A stretch of 64,000 nucleotides of DNA from Paenibacillus sp. FJAT-26967 (GCF_001541095.1 NZ_LMXH01000002.1:882671-946670), one strand, 5' to 3'. Positions 43,708-53,893 are shown, numbered from the stretch's first letter. The notes: generated by a model not told the origin, from the sequence alone. Made by a program: numbers and translations.

Positions 43708-44847
43708 ATGTCTGATAATCGTCACAACTCAGATGAGAAGAATAAGCAGACGGATGAGGCTTGGAACCGGATCCGCAGCGAACTGGCTGATGAACCCGCC
43801 AATCCAAGATGGCAGACTTGGAATCAAGAGCTGAAGCGGGACCACGAGTCTCTTCACGAACATGTATCCGCTCAACCGGAAAGCAAAGCGAATCATGAAC
43901 ATGCATTCTCACAATCGATGGCTGAGGAGGACTCCTTCGATCAGCAGTCTATTCCGAAGGTCCGGCGGACATCATCCTTCACACTCTCGGGAAGGAAAAA
44001 GAGAAACCGCAAGTGGGCGGGATTGGCCGCTGCCGGTCTTCTCTTCGGCGTAATTCTCGCTACACCGACCGGGAATAACGCGCTGGCTGCTATACTCGGC
44101 CAGTTCCGGGTGCAGGAGGTTGCGGTTGTCCAAGAGCAAGATGTGAGAGCGATTTACAACGAATTCAGAGGCACCGGACAAATGCAGGAAAGTATTACGA
44201 AATATGGCGTGCTTAAGACCGATCATGGATCTTTGACAGGGGAATTCACGCAGCTGGAGGCTGAGAAGAAACTAGGCTACAAGATCGGTCCTAAGGATGC
44301 GAAGTTATTATCGGATAAAGTAAACATTAACGCTTCGTCCACTTTTACTTTCAACCTGAATGTCAAAGAAGTGAACGAAGTGTTGCAGCGGCTTGGCGCT
44401 AAGAAACTTCTTCCCGAGTCCGTGGACGGCAAAGAAATCAAAGTCTACTTTCCGGAGAGTGTCTTTATCCATCTGCCGGCAGATAAAGACGGGTCCGCGA
44501 GCCTGACTCAGCAGAATGTGCCGGTCGTAACAGTAGATCCTTCACTAAAGCTGGAAGAAGCGGTCGAAGCGGTTATCCAGTTCCCTCTCATGCCTGATTA
44601 CCTGAAGAACAGCTTGAAGCAGAATCAGATTCTGTCGGGTACGATTCCGATGCCGCTCGTCTCCAATCAGAATACGGAGAAGATTATGATTCACAATACA
44701 CCGGTTACCTTACAGCTCAAGGGTCAGAACGACTTTTTCCAGGCAACCTGGATTAAGGACGGCCAGTTGTTCAATTTTCAGGGAAGAGGCTTTTTGAGCG
44801 AGAGAGAACAATTAGTCAACAAACTCAAGGAGCTAATTCCTTCATGA
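43708..44847 (+). CDS. Probable anti-sigma factor (single-pass membrane protein)
   Basis: 379 residues. A cytoplasmic N-terminus of about 90 charged residues, one membrane helix (about 94-116, WAGLAAAGLLFGVILA), and a large extracytoplasmic domain of about 260 residues. No zinc (ZAS) motif is seen, so I rely on the location directly after an ECF sigma gene. ATG after AAGGAGATG. Stop overlaps the next ATG by four bases. Confidence 0.72.
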   Translation: MSDNRHNSDEKNKQTDEAWNRIRSELADEPANPRWQTWNQELKRDHESLHEHVSAQPESKANHEHAFSQSMAEEDSFDQQSIPKVRRTSSFTLSGRKKRNRKWAGLAAAGLLFGVILATPTGNNALAAILGQFRVQEVAVVQEQDVRAIYNEFRGTGQMQESITKYGVLKTDHGSLTGEFTQLEAEKKLGYKIGPKDAKLLSDKVNINASSTFTFNLNVKEVNEVLQRLGAKKLLPESVDGKEIKVYFPESVFIHLPADKDGSASLTQQNVPVVTVDPSLKLEEAVEAVIQFPLMPDYLKNSLKQNQILSGTIPMPLVSNQNTEKIMIHNTPVTLQLKGQNDFFQATWIKDGQLFNFQGRGFLSEREQLVNKLKELIPS

Positions 44848-45857
44848 GTTCATTAACCGCCGCAATAAGATCCGAAGGACTAACGAAGGAATATAAGAAC
44901 GGCCGCGGCTGCCGTGAGATTACCATTCAAGTCGGTCAGGGGGAAGCCTTTGGCTTCCTCGGACCCAATGGGGCAGGTAAGAGCACGTTCGTCAAAATGA
45001 TGGTCGGGCTTATATCACCTTCACATGGTGAAGCTTCATTGCTCGGATATCCGATCGGCAGTTTGGATGCAAAACGTCAAATCGGATATTTGCCCGAGCT
45101 TTACCGATATCAGGAATGGTTGACCGGAGAAGAAGTGGTCCGGCTTCACGGCAAATTGTGCGGTTTGGAACGTTCCGCCCTGCAGCGGCGTATTCCGCAG
45201 CTGCTGGAGGAAGTAGGAATCGGGCTGAGAGGAAAGGACCGGGTCAAGCATTATTCGAAGGGAATGCAGCAGCGTCTGGGCTTAGCGTGCGCGCTGGTTG
45301 CTGATCCTCCTATCGTATTTCTGGACGAGCCGTCTTCGGCGCTCGATCCGATTGGCAGAAGAGAAGTGAGAAGAATTCTCGCCGGTTTAAAGGAACAGGG
45401 CAAGACGATTTTTCTGAATTCACACTTGCTCGAGGACGTCGAGGCATTATGTGACCGGATGGCCCTCCTTAATAACGGTCAAATACTAAGACACGGTACC
45501 GTTGCAGAAATGCTGCAGAAGCGCACATTATGGCGGTTCAAAGTAGGCGGATTCACACCGGCTGTTCTTCCTTGGCTTCATGAGGTATCCGGTTATGAAA
45601 TCAGGCTTAGCGATGAAACCGGCACAGCCGATAACAGGAATACGGTACGGTCTCCCTCCGATTCCTCCTCTCTGGCTGAAACGGTCTGGCTGGAAGCGGA
45701 GTTGGATCAGGAGGATCAGGCAGGCTGGCTGAACCATTTAATCATTGAACAGGGAATGACCTTATATGAGGCCGGCCCTGTTAAAGAGCGTTTGGAAGAA
45801 TGGTTTATGGACGCCCTTACAGGTCTTAGCCATAGAGGTGAACGGGAATGTACATAA
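44844..45857 (+). CDS. ABC transporter ATP-binding protein
   Basis: 337 residues. Walker A GPNGAGKST, signature YSKGMQQRL and Walker B PIVFLDEPSSALDP with the NSHLLED H-loop. It overlaps the anti-sigma gene (ATGA) and the permease (10 bases), so the four genes form one operon. C-terminal about 110 residues are divergent. Probably an antibiotic or stress-relief exporter of the ABC-2 class. Confidence 0.92.
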   Translation: MSSLTAAIRSEGLTKEYKNGRGCREITIQVGQGEAFGFLGPNGAGKSTFVKMMVGLISPSHGEASLLGYPIGSLDAKRQIGYLPELYRYQEWLTGEEVVRLHGKLCGLERSALQRRIPQLLEEVGIGLRGKDRVKHYSKGMQQRLGLACALVADPPIVFLDEPSSALDPIGRREVRRILAGLKEQGKTIFLNSHLLEDVEALCDRMALLNNGQILRHGTVAEMLQKRTLWRFKVGGFTPAVLPWLHEVSGYEIRLSDETGTADNRNTVRSPSDSSSLAETVWLEAELDQEDQAGWLNHLIIEQGMTLYEAGPVKERLEEWFMDALTGLSHRGERECT

Positions 45858-46723
45858 TTGCCGCCATGACATGGAAAGAGATGCTCCGCAAGCGGGTCTT
45901 GCTGCTGACGCTGTTAATGACGGTTGTTTTTTTACTCGGGTTCTGGTTTATTGCCGATACCATCAGTATGGATTTAAACGTTAACGAAACAAGTGGTGAA
46001 AAAATCATCGAGAGATTTGAGCGGGGCGTTTTTATACTCATACTTGGTTTCTTTTTTGGTTCGTTTGTTTTGGCTTTCCTGGCCATTTTCAGCTCATTCT
46101 CCGTTATTTCGGGCGAGGCGGAACTGGGTGTTATGCAGGCGCTTATGCCGCGTCCTGTTCCCAGATGGAAGTGGTATACGGGACGATGGCTTGGTTATGT
46201 TTCACTCGGAATTTTATATGCGTTTATTCTATTTGCAGCGATTCTATTGATTACCGATTATCACGCTACGGTTCCGCGCCAGGCGGTCGTGCTTCTGCAA
46301 TCTTTTCTGCTGTTTAGTTCCGTTGTGCCCCTCTTGATTTCCATCTCCATGCTAGGTTCCGGAATTTTCTCGGCCATCGGCAACGGGGTATTAATGACCA
46401 TGCTTTATGGAGGGGGCTGGCTTGGAGGCATGATTGAGAAGGTAGGGGATATCATGCATCTGGCCGTTCCGGTGAAGAAGACGTTATCTAATCTGTCGGT
46501 AATGCTATCGCTTGTGATGCCCGCTGACGCAATCCAGAAGAAAATGGTGTATGTGCTGTTCAGTTATAATGAATTCAAAGACAATTTCATAGGCAATGGA
46601 AGTATCTTTAGCTTATTTATCGGGGGACAGGTGCCTTCGACAGCTTTTATTGTATATGCTCAAATTCTGACTTTAACTGCTTTTATCGTTGGGATGCTCC
46701 GGTTTAACAAGCGGGATTTATAA
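45848..46723 (+). CDS. ABC-2 type permease
   Basis: 291 residues with six or seven predicted helices. It starts MYIIAAMTWKEMLRKRVLLL and has SGEAELGVMQALMPRPVPRWKWY, the coupling region shared by ABC-2 permeases. GAGGTG upstream of the ATG. Last gene of the sigma-anti-sigma-ABC operon. Confidence 0.88.
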   Translation: MYIIAAMTWKEMLRKRVLLLTLLMTVVFLLGFWFIADTISMDLNVNETSGEKIIERFERGVFILILGFFFGSFVLAFLAIFSSFSVISGEAELGVMQALMPRPVPRWKWYTGRWLGYVSLGILYAFILFAAILLITDYHATVPRQAVVLLQSFLLFSSVVPLLISISMLGSGIFSAIGNGVLMTMLYGGGWLGGMIEKVGDIMHLAVPVKKTLSNLSVMLSLVMPADAIQKKMVYVLFSYNEFKDNFIGNGSIFSLFIGGQVPSTAFIVYAQILTLTAFIVGMLRFNKRDL

Positions 46724-46760
46724 GAACGGGTTGATCAATTCGGTTCCAATAAATGACCAT

Positions 46761-46820
46761 CTTTCCCCCTATACAGTGACTTATAAGCTTCTCAGCTGCT
46801 TAATTCACTTTGGGGGATTT
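46761..46820 (+). terminator. Probable terminator after ECF operon
   Basis: CCCCC ... AGTGA pairs with TCACT ... GGGGG across a long loop, then five T. Confidence 0.55.
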
Positions 46821-46887
46821 TTGCCTTGTTGCCTGCAAACGAACGTTCTGATAGGCTGAACTTACATAATGTTGACAGGAGGATATC

Positions 46888-47526
46888 ATGAAAAGTAAGC
46901 TTGAGCCCCCGAAACTCCCGCAAAACTTAACGGTTTTCTCCAGACAGGCGTACTCGCTGCAGACCAAAGATGAATTCAGCCAAGGCAGCATAGAGGATAT
47001 CGTCATCGATGGTCAGAAAGCGACAAAAGTCTCTTTTGATCAGGTTGCCTTTAAAAATGTAACCGTAATGGAATCTTCGTTGATGCAAAGTGAATTCATA
47101 GATGTTATTTTTGAGAAATGCGATTTGTCTAATGTGAATTTCACGGATTCAATTATACATCGAGCAGAGTTTATTAATTGCAAACTAATCGGTACTGATT
47201 TTACCCGATCGCGATTTCAGAACGTCCGATTTCAAAGCTGCATGAGCGAATATGCCACGTTCCGGTTCGCTAATCTTAAACAGGTCTGCTTTGAAGACTG
47301 CGCTTTAAATCGTGCAGACTTTTATCATTCTACTGCACAAAATCTCTCATTTGGCACTTGTAAAATGGATGAGGCCATTCTATCGGGTACCCGTTTAAAC
47401 GGAATAGATTTGAGTGATTGCGAATTCGATAGTTTGCGCGTTGAAATTGAAGACTTGAAGGGCTGTATAATATCGGCAGCACAGGCTTCATCCTTTGCAG
47501 GTCTTCTGGGTTTAGTGATTAAGTAG
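46888..47526 (+). CDS. Pentapeptide-repeat protein
   Basis: 212 residues with repeated A(D/N)(L/F)XX units from about residue 60 to 185 (LSNVNF, IIHRAEF, LIGTDF, RFANLKQVCF, LNRADF, AILSGTRLNGIDL). This forms a right-handed beta-helix. Qnr/McbG-type members protect gyrase, but many have unknown roles. ATG after CAGGAGGAT. It stands alone behind the ECF operon. Confidence 0.82.
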   Translation: MKSKLEPPKLPQNLTVFSRQAYSLQTKDEFSQGSIEDIVIDGQKATKVSFDQVAFKNVTVMESSLMQSEFIDVIFEKCDLSNVNFTDSIIHRAEFINCKLIGTDFTRSRFQNVRFQSCMSEYATFRFANLKQVCFEDCALNRADFYHSTAQNLSFGTCKMDEAILSGTRLNGIDLSDCEFDSLRVEIEDLKGCIISAAQASSFAGLLGLVIK

Positions 47527-47607
47527 AACTAAAAGTATAGGTGGGTCAGGAGAGCAGACATAAACTTTTAAGAGAATGAAAGAGAACGTTTCAAGGAGTG
47601 TGTTGGT

Positions 47608-48246
47608 TTGTTTCAGCGAGGACTTCCGGCAGTCATCTTAGGTATGAGCCTGCTCTATATTTTTGTAATTCCTTCGGAACCATTGGCGGTTAAACTGCTG
47701 TTTAAGCTGATTCCTATGGTTCTCATTCTGCTGTATGCCAGGCGGGTGCAGCATGGACGACCGGGTCGCTATTCCTTACTCATGATGGCCGGATTGTTTT
47801 TCTGCATGATGGGCGATGGTCTGCTTGTCTGGTTTGTCGTCGGACTTACCGCCTTTCTTATCGGACATCTGTTCTACACAGCGGCTTTCCTTACACGCTG
47901 GCGCTTTACCTTTCTCCGCTTGGCATCTGTTATTCCAATTGTTCTCTTTGGACTGTACATGGGACACGAGCTCCGGCAAGCCCTGCTCCTCTCAGGCCAA
48001 ACAGAGCTGATCATTCCCGTGCTAGTCTACATATCGGTTATCTCCCTTATGGGCTGCTCCGCTGTAATGACAGGCAGTGTATGGGCAATAGCCGGCAGTG
48101 TTCTGTTTATCGTCTCCGATTCGATTCTTTCATGGAACATGTTCATAGAGGGAGTTTCGCATTCCGGAATCTGGATCATGTCAACGTATTACACAGCCCA
48201 ATTTCTGATGGCACGAAGCATCGGGGCTCAGCACGCAGAGCTTTAG
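47608..48246 (+). CDS. YhhN-family membrane protein (lysoplasmalogenase-like)
   Basis: 212 residues with about eight membrane segments and no large soluble domain. GLFFCMMGDGLLV, FLIGHLFYTAAFL and LFIVSDSILSWN match the YhhN/TMEM86 signature, whose human member hydrolyses the vinyl ether bond of lysoplasmalogens (family knowledge). TTG start after CAAGGAG. A perfect terminator follows. Confidence 0.82.
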   Translation: MFQRGLPAVILGMSLLYIFVIPSEPLAVKLLFKLIPMVLILLYARRVQHGRPGRYSLLMMAGLFFCMMGDGLLVWFVVGLTAFLIGHLFYTAAFLTRWRFTFLRLASVIPIVLFGLYMGHELRQALLLSGQTELIIPVLVYISVISLMGCSAVMTGSVWAIAGSVLFIVSDSILSWNMFIEGVSHSGIWIMSTYYTAQFLMARSIGAQHAEL

Positions 48247-48311
48247 GGAATAATGATTTTTAATAGCGCGCCCTGTAAATTCTGATGGTAATTAGAATGA
48301 TACAGGATGTC

Positions 48312-48341
48312 AGCAGCCTGATGTGCCAGGCTGCTTTTTTA
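48312..48341 (+). terminator. Rho-independent terminator
   Basis: GCAGCCTG and CAGGCTGC around ATGTGC, then six T. Confidence 0.92.
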
Positions 48342-48660
48342 CGATTAAATACGGGAATCTATGAAAGTAATCTCACTTAAGAAGAGAATCCGTGTACGGA
48401 TTTAGCTGCTCAAGAAACAATCAGATAGCTTGTAATATACATTCCAATCCATTTATGGATAAAATTATCCCTACATAAGCGTAATCTTCCCCTTGTTAAA
48501 AATGCTTGTGTACCCAAAACTGAAAGCATACGAAGTTGAGACGGCGGTATAACCTCCGACTACCGGAGCTTATATACAATTCTAAGCGGAAAGGAGTGAA
48601 GGGATCCACTATCCACTGTAAACAGGACCAAGAAACCAAATAGCGAAAGGAGTTTTTTTA
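48342..48660. promoter_or_regulatory. Chitinase 5' region
   Basis: About 320 bases before the chitinase gene. A strong hairpin at 48547-48577 (GTATAA...CTCCG with CGGAG...TTATAC) stands 84 bases before the ATG. It is not a known riboswitch core that I recognise. AAAGGAG lies directly before the start. No cre-like match seen. Confidence 0.35.
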
Positions 48661-51123
48661 ATGCACGTAAAACATGCGTTCGGAAAGAAATTACTCCCCT
48701 TCCTGCTGCTGGTCGCCTTAGTATTCAGCATTGTTCCGCTTAGTCCCACCCCTACTATGGGAGCGGTTACAAACTGGGCTCCCAATACCGCTTATAAAGC
48801 CCAGGACCTGGTCACTTACAACAATGTAACTTATGAGTGTGTGCAGCCGCATACCTCCCTTAATGGCTGGGAACCGCCTAACACGGGTGCTCTTTGGAAA
48901 AAATATACGGCCCCGGGTCCCACCCCAACCCCCAGTACAAGTCCGACCCCGACTCCGAGCACAAGTCCAACACCTACTCCAAGTACCGGTCCTACTCCTA
49001 CTCCAAGTACCAATCCGACGCCAACTCCAAGTACGACTCCGAGCCCGACTCCGGATCCCGGCACTGGCCCTGCTGCCTGGAAATCCAATACGGCCTACAA
49101 GTTAGGCGACCTTGTGACTTATAACGGCAAAACCTATAAGGTTATCTACGCACATACGTCCCTGCCGGGCTGGGAACCTACGAATGCGCCAACTCTATGG
49201 AAGCTGGAGAGCGGAACGGGGCCTAACCCAGGCACACCGGACCCGACAACTCCATTCTGTGCGCCAGACTGGGTAGCGACCAAGATCTACTCCAAAGGGA
49301 AAATTGCAGGCTACAAAGGAAAAGCATACCGAGCAAAATCGGATGTGCATGCAATTGCCCCTGATGATACGATTTATAACCTGTGGGAAGTAGCCGGAGT
49401 AGTCAACAACGACCTGTGTCCGGTATCAATCCCGAACAACATTAACTATGGAGAACCTTCCATCGCTACCGGTAACGCCAAATCCGGCCTTCTTAATCCG
49501 ACCGGCGCCATCTCCGCTTCGCATCCGGTGTCGGGAACGGGGAGCGGCGGGGTGCGCGGTGGAATTGATCCGGCCACTGACCCTGGCGGCAATCATCCCG
49601 GATTCAATGCGGATACAGGCGGACGCGTATCCAAGCTTGCGCCAGGCACACTGCCGCTTCAGCATAATACTTACGACATCACCTCGGGACAAGAGGTCGT
49701 TGAATATTTAGGCGACTGGGCCATTTACGGCCGCCGTTTTGATTTCAACAAATTGCCGGTCAAGAACGTGAACCGGCTGGTATACGGCTTCTCGGGAGTC
49801 TGCTTCCCGGCCGCAGTGAACACGCAGGACCCTGGACTTCCCATTACGGCTCCTGCATCTGTCAACCGCACCTGCAAGCAGAGCAAGCTGCCTGATGGCG
49901 CCATGGCCATTGCGGATTTTGAAGCCGCTTTCCTGCGCACGCAGCCGGGTCAGACCGGCGGCAAGGTAACCGGCACCGAAAGCATGTACGACTTGGATCC
50001 TAAAGATGTGGCGGGTGTCTTCGGCGTCCTCTATAAGCTGCGTAATGAGAATCCGCATCTGAAGCTGGATCTGTCTGTCGGAGGGTGGACGCTCAGTGAG
50101 GGCTTCCCTTGGATGGCGTCTGATCCGGTAAGACGCAAAGCTTTCGTCGATTCCATCGTCCGTTTCCTTGAGCAGTTTGATTTCGATGGTATCGACATCG
50201 ACTGGGAATATCCCGGCTCAGACGGAGCTGTTCCGGGAATGTCACGTCCCGACGATCCTCAGAACTATGTCCAGCTGCTGAAAGAGCTTCGGGCGGGAAT
50301 GGATTGGCTCACCAAACGTACCGGCAAGGAATATCGCCTGTCCAGCGCGATCCCGGCAACGGAAGACAAATTGAAAAAAATCAATTGGGTCGAAGCAAGC
50401 AAATACCTGAATCGTCTCTACGCCATGACTTACGATCTGAGCGGTGCTTGGGAGCGGAATCTCGGACACCATACTCCGCTTTACAGTAATCCGAATTCCA
50501 AGGATGCTGACGGCAAACCCGTCGATCAATCGTTGGATAAGACCGTCAGGCTCCTGAAGGGATACGGCGTGCCTGCGAATAAAATCATGATAGGAATTGC
50601 CAATTACCACCGTGCCAAAGCGATTAAAAACGGGGACATCACAGAATACAAGAATGGTTTGGTCGGTAAATCCACGTTCGGCGATCTCAATGCGACAGGC
50701 AAAAATCTGCTGCTTGGTATTGCGGGCGTCGGGTCATGGGAAGCAGGGGTTATTGAGGGCTATGATCTTTATCAGAACTTCCTGGATAAAGATCTGAAGC
50801 CTAGGAATGGCTATAAGCTCTATACAGACAAAGCATCCAATGCGGATTTCATTGTAAATCCGGTCGGTTCCTTCCTGACAATCGAGACGCCGCGTACCGT
50901 CGCACTGAAAACTCAGTACGCCAAAGATAACGGCCTTGCCGGGATTTTCGGATGGCAGCTGGAGCAGGATAACGGCTACAACCTTAACGCACTCCATCAT
51001 ATTCTCGGGAACAGACTGGTAACCGATATTTCCGACGGCAAACCAAAGGATCAGATAGCGGTGTGCGGGGAGAATGTAACGGCTGCCGAATGTGAACAGC
51101 TGAATCAGAGCCTTAAGAAGTAA
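48661..51123 (+). CDS. Secreted family 18 chitinase with chitin-binding repeats
   Basis: 820 residues. A signal peptide (residues 1 to about 35, hydrophobic LLPFLLLVALVFSIV) is followed by a CBM5/12-like repeat (NTAYKAQDLVTYNNVTYECVQPHTSLNGWEP, here in pieces; about 39-80), a Thr/Pro linker of five 8-residue units (TPTPST-type, encoded at 48913-49056), a second CBM5/12 unit (about 139-180) and a third weaker one (about 199-245). The GH18 barrel begins near 345 and has the catalytic DGIDIDWE with Glu516 as acid. ATG follows AAAGGAG. Secreted for chitin breakdown. Confidence 0.95.
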   Translation: MHVKHAFGKKLLPFLLLVALVFSIVPLSPTPTMGAVTNWAPNTAYKAQDLVTYNNVTYECVQPHTSLNGWEPPNTGALWKKYTAPGPTPTPSTSPTPTPSTSPTPTPSTGPTPTPSTNPTPTPSTTPSPTPDPGTGPAAWKSNTAYKLGDLVTYNGKTYKVIYAHTSLPGWEPTNAPTLWKLESGTGPNPGTPDPTTPFCAPDWVATKIYSKGKIAGYKGKAYRAKSDVHAIAPDDTIYNLWEVAGVVNNDLCPVSIPNNINYGEPSIATGNAKSGLLNPTGAISASHPVSGTGSGGVRGGIDPATDPGGNHPGFNADTGGRVSKLAPGTLPLQHNTYDITSGQEVVEYLGDWAIYGRRFDFNKLPVKNVNRLVYGFSGVCFPAAVNTQDPGLPITAPASVNRTCKQSKLPDGAMAIADFEAAFLRTQPGQTGGKVTGTESMYDLDPKDVAGVFGVLYKLRNENPHLKLDLSVGGWTLSEGFPWMASDPVRRKAFVDSIVRFLEQFDFDGIDIDWEYPGSDGAVPGMSRPDDPQNYVQLLKELRAGMDWLTKRTGKEYRLSSAIPATEDKLKKINWVEASKYLNRLYAMTYDLSGAWERNLGHHTPLYSNPNSKDADGKPVDQSLDKTVRLLKGYGVPANKIMIGIANYHRAKAIKNGDITEYKNGLVGKSTFGDLNATGKNLLLGIAGVGSWEAGVIEGYDLYQNFLDKDLKPRNGYKLYTDKASNADFIVNPVGSFLTIETPRTVALKTQYAKDNGLAGIFGWQLEQDNGYNLNALHHILGNRLVTDISDGKPKDQIAVCGENVTAAECEQLNQSLKK
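48913..49056 (+). repeat. 24-bp coding tandem repeat (Pro/Thr linker)
   Basis: Five units coding for S/G/N-PTPTPST. They join the two CBM domains of the chitinase and could vary in number. Confidence 0.75.
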
Positions 51124-51152
51124 TAATTACTGCTAGGAGCTTACTCATCCAA

Positions 51153-51192
51153 GGCCGTCTCTTCCATTTAATTGTGGAGAGGCGGTTTTCTC
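51153..51192 (+). terminator. Terminator after chitinase
   Basis: CCGTCTCTTCCA pairs with TGGAGAGGCGG, followed by TTTTCT. Confidence 0.8.
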
Positions 51193-51330
51193 CTTATAGG
51201 GGTCTGAATCCGTTATGTTGAAAGCATTCCTCTTCAAGCGGGTTTTTTGCTATAATGAAAGAGCAACGAAAAAGGCTGACGCACGCAGCTGTAAGCGTGT
51301 GCACCTAACGAAGACGAGGGAGCATACGGG

Positions 51331-52062
51331 ATGTTGACGATTCGTAATCTTAGCAAATCACTGCAATCAGGCCAGGAGGTCTTATCCAAAATAAGTGTCC
51401 AAATCGATGAAGGTGAGCTGATCGGCCTCGTCGGGGGAAGCGGAAGCGGCAAGACAACGCTGCTCAAATGCATCGCATTGAAAGAAAAATGGGATGAAGG
51501 CCAGTTCATTTACCAGGACCGCGATATTACTTCGCTTGGCATGATAGAGAAATTTAAAGTTAAACGAGATTGGGCCTATGTGGAAGAAAAGGCCCCGCTG
51601 GATCTCAAGAAATCGGCGGTCAAGAATGTGCTGCAGGGGCGCTTTTATGAGAAATCTGCACTGCGTGTACTTACCGGCACCCATGCCAGAGACGAGCATG
51701 TACTTGCGATGGATTATCTGGAGAAAGTTGGCCTGCTGGATAAAGCGGAGATGAAAGCGCAAGATTTGAGCGGGGGAGAGCGCCAGCGTATTGCTATCGC
51801 CCGGGCACTCGTGCAAGGCGCGAAGATTGTCATCGCGGACGAGCCTGTCTCCGGTCTTGATCCCGACTCGGCGAACAGCGTGCTAAGCGATCTCCGCGAT
51901 CTCTGTAAACGCGAGAAGGTCACAGTCATCGCCAGCTTGCACCATCTGGAGTTCGCGGAGAAATACGCAAGCCGGATTTGGGGCATTAAGGAAGGCAGAA
52001 TTGTACTGGATATTGCCGGCCGCCGACTGACCTCTATAGAGCGCAATAAGATATTCGATTAA
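51331..52062 (+). CDS. Orphan ABC ATPase (phosphonate PhnC/PhnL-like)
   Basis: 243 residues. Walker A GGSGSGKTTLL, signature LSGGERQRIAIARAL, Walker B IVIADEPVSGLDPDS and H-loop ASLHH. The sequence resembles PhnC/PhnL-type ATPases. No permease or binding protein lies next to it, so its membrane partner must be elsewhere or it is not a transporter. ATG after GAGGGAGC. Confidence 0.85.
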   Translation: MLTIRNLSKSLQSGQEVLSKISVQIDEGELIGLVGGSGSGKTTLLKCIALKEKWDEGQFIYQDRDITSLGMIEKFKVKRDWAYVEEKAPLDLKKSAVKNVLQGRFYEKSALRVLTGTHARDEHVLAMDYLEKVGLLDKAEMKAQDLSGGERQRIAIARALVQGAKIVIADEPVSGLDPDSANSVLSDLRDLCKREKVTVIASLHHLEFAEKYASRIWGIKEGRIVLDIAGRRLTSIERNKIFD

Positions 52063-52179
52063 TATTTTTCGACATTCTCTCGTAAAAAAGATAGGAAAAT
52101 TGAGACATACATGATACAATTTCTTTTAATGCAGTAAAACGGTAATGCACTTATCAGATAGAAGCAGGAGGAATCATCA

Positions 52180-53865
52180 ATGGCTAAAAAAGGCATGAGA
52201 AGTGATATGATCAAAAAGGGGTTCGACCGGGCTCCTCACCGCAGCTTGCTGCGGGCAGCAGGTGTAAAAGAAGACGAGTTCGACAAACCGTTTATCGCGG
52301 TTTGCAACTCTTATATTGATATTGTTCCAGGCCATGTACATCTCCAGGAATTCGGTAAAATTGTAAAAGAAGCGATCCGCGAAGCAGGCGGCGTTCCTTT
52401 TGAGTTCAATACAATCGGTGTCGATGACGGAATTGCCATGGGCCATATCGGCATGCGTTATTCTCTGCCAAGCCGTGAGATTATTGCTGACTCCCTCGAA
52501 ACGGTCGTATCCGCTCACTGGTTCGATGGAATGGTCTGCATCCCGAACTGCGACAAGATCACGCCGGGCATGATGATGGGCGCTCTCCGTGTTAACATTC
52601 CGACCATGTTCGTAAGCGGCGGTCCGATGAAAGCCGGTAAAGACAGCAACGGCCGTTCCATCTCGCTGACATCGGTATTCGAAGGCGTAGGCGCTTACCA
52701 GGTTGGTAAAATCGACGACAAGGCTTTGCTTGAGCTTGAACAATATGGCTGTCCGACTTGCGGTTCTTGCTCAGGCATGTTCACGGCTAACTCGATGAAC
52801 TGCCTATGTGAAGCGCTGGGGCTGGCAATGCCGGGTAACGGTACGATCCTTGCCGTAGCTCCGGAACGTAAAGAATTTGTCAAAGAATCCGCGAAACAGC
52901 TGATGAAACTGATCGAGCTGGATATCAAACCGCGTGACATCGTGACAATTGAAGCCATTGACAATGCTTTTGCGCTGGATATGGCAATGGGCGGGTCTAC
53001 GAATACCGTTCTGCACACCCTGGCTCTTGCACACGAAGCGGGCTTCGAATACCCGATCGAACGTATCAATGAAGTGGCTAACCGTGTACCGCATCTTTCC
53101 AAAGTCGCTCCGGCATCCGATTGGCATATCGAAGATATCCATGAAGCTGGCGGCGTCAGCGCCGTAATCAACGAACTGCTGAAGAAACCGGGAGCTATCC
53201 ACGGTGACCGCATCACCGTAACAGGCAAGACACTTGCCGAGAACGTAGCCGGCTGCGAGATTCTTAACCATGATGTTATTCATGGTCTGGACAATCCGCA
53301 CTCCGAGCGCGGCGGTCTTGCGGTTCTGTTCGGTAACTTGGCACCGAACGGCAGTATCATCAAAGTCGGCGCAGTTGATGCATCTGTCGGCGGACGCCAC
53401 GTTGGCCCTGCGATCTGCTTCGACTCGCAGGATGATGCTCTCTACGGCATCGCGAACGGCCACGTCAAAGAGGGTCACGTAGTCGTTATCCGCTACGAAG
53501 GACCTAAAGGCGGCCCTGGTATGCCGGAGATGCTTGCTCCGACTTCCCAGATCGTCGGAATGGGCCTCGGCGCCAAAGTAGGCCTGATCACTGACGGCCG
53601 CTTCTCGGGAGCTTCACGCGGAATCAGCATCGGTCATATCTCTCCTGAAGCAGCGGAAGGCGGCCCGATCGCTTTCGTTGAGGATGGCGATATTATCGAG
53701 CTGGATCTGATCAACCGCAAGATTGAACTGCAAATCAGTGACGAAGAGATGGAAGCGCGCCGTAAGAACTGGAAAGGCTTCGAGCCTAAAGTTAAAACCG
53801 GCTATCTTGCCCGGTATTCAAAGCTCGTAACCAGTGCCAGCACCGGCGGCGTTATGAAAATTTAA
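52180..53865 (+). CDS. ilvD: Dihydroxy-acid dehydratase
   Basis: 561 residues, full length. It dehydrates 2,3-dihydroxy-isovalerate or -methylvalerate in valine and isoleucine synthesis. The cluster cysteines are visible: Cys42 (AVCNSY), Cys124 ([11 protein letters not shown], next to the metal-binding Asp-Lys) and Cys197 ([10 protein letters not shown]). The [12 protein letters not shown]-terminal motif is intact. RBS CAGGAGGAA. Not next to other ilv or leu genes. Confidence 0.97.
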   Translation: MAKKGMRSDMIKKGFDRAPHRSLLRAAGVKEDEFDKPFIAVCNSYIDIVPGHVHLQEFGKIVKEAIREAGGVPFEFNTIGVDDGIAMGHIGMRYSLPSREIIADSLETVVSAHWFDGMVCIPNCDKITPGMMMGALRVNIPTMFVSGGPMKAGKDSNGRSISLTSVFEGVGAYQVGKIDDKALLELEQYGCPTCGSCSGMFTANSMNCLCEALGLAMPGNGTILAVAPERKEFVKESAKQLMKLIELDIKPRDIVTIEAIDNAFALDMAMGGSTNTVLHTLALAHEAGFEYPIERINEVANRVPHLSKVAPASDWHIEDIHEAGGVSAVINELLKKPGAIHGDRITVTGKTLAENVAGCEILNHDVIHGLDNPHSERGGLAVLFGNLAPNGSIIKVGAVDASVGGRHVGPAICFDSQDDALYGIANGHVKEGHVVVIRYEGPKGGPGMPEMLAPTSQIVGMGLGAKVGLITDGRFSGASRGISIGHISPEAAEGGPIAFVEDGDIIELDLINRKIELQISDEEMEARRKNWKGFEPKVKTGYLARYSKLVTSASTGGVMKI

Positions 53866-53893
53866 TCGGACTACATCCCTATATACATCCAGT

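Noticed and set aside
48547-48577. c-di-GMP or other riboswitch before the chitinase
   Set aside because: Only a simple hairpin; none of the conserved cores that I know is present.
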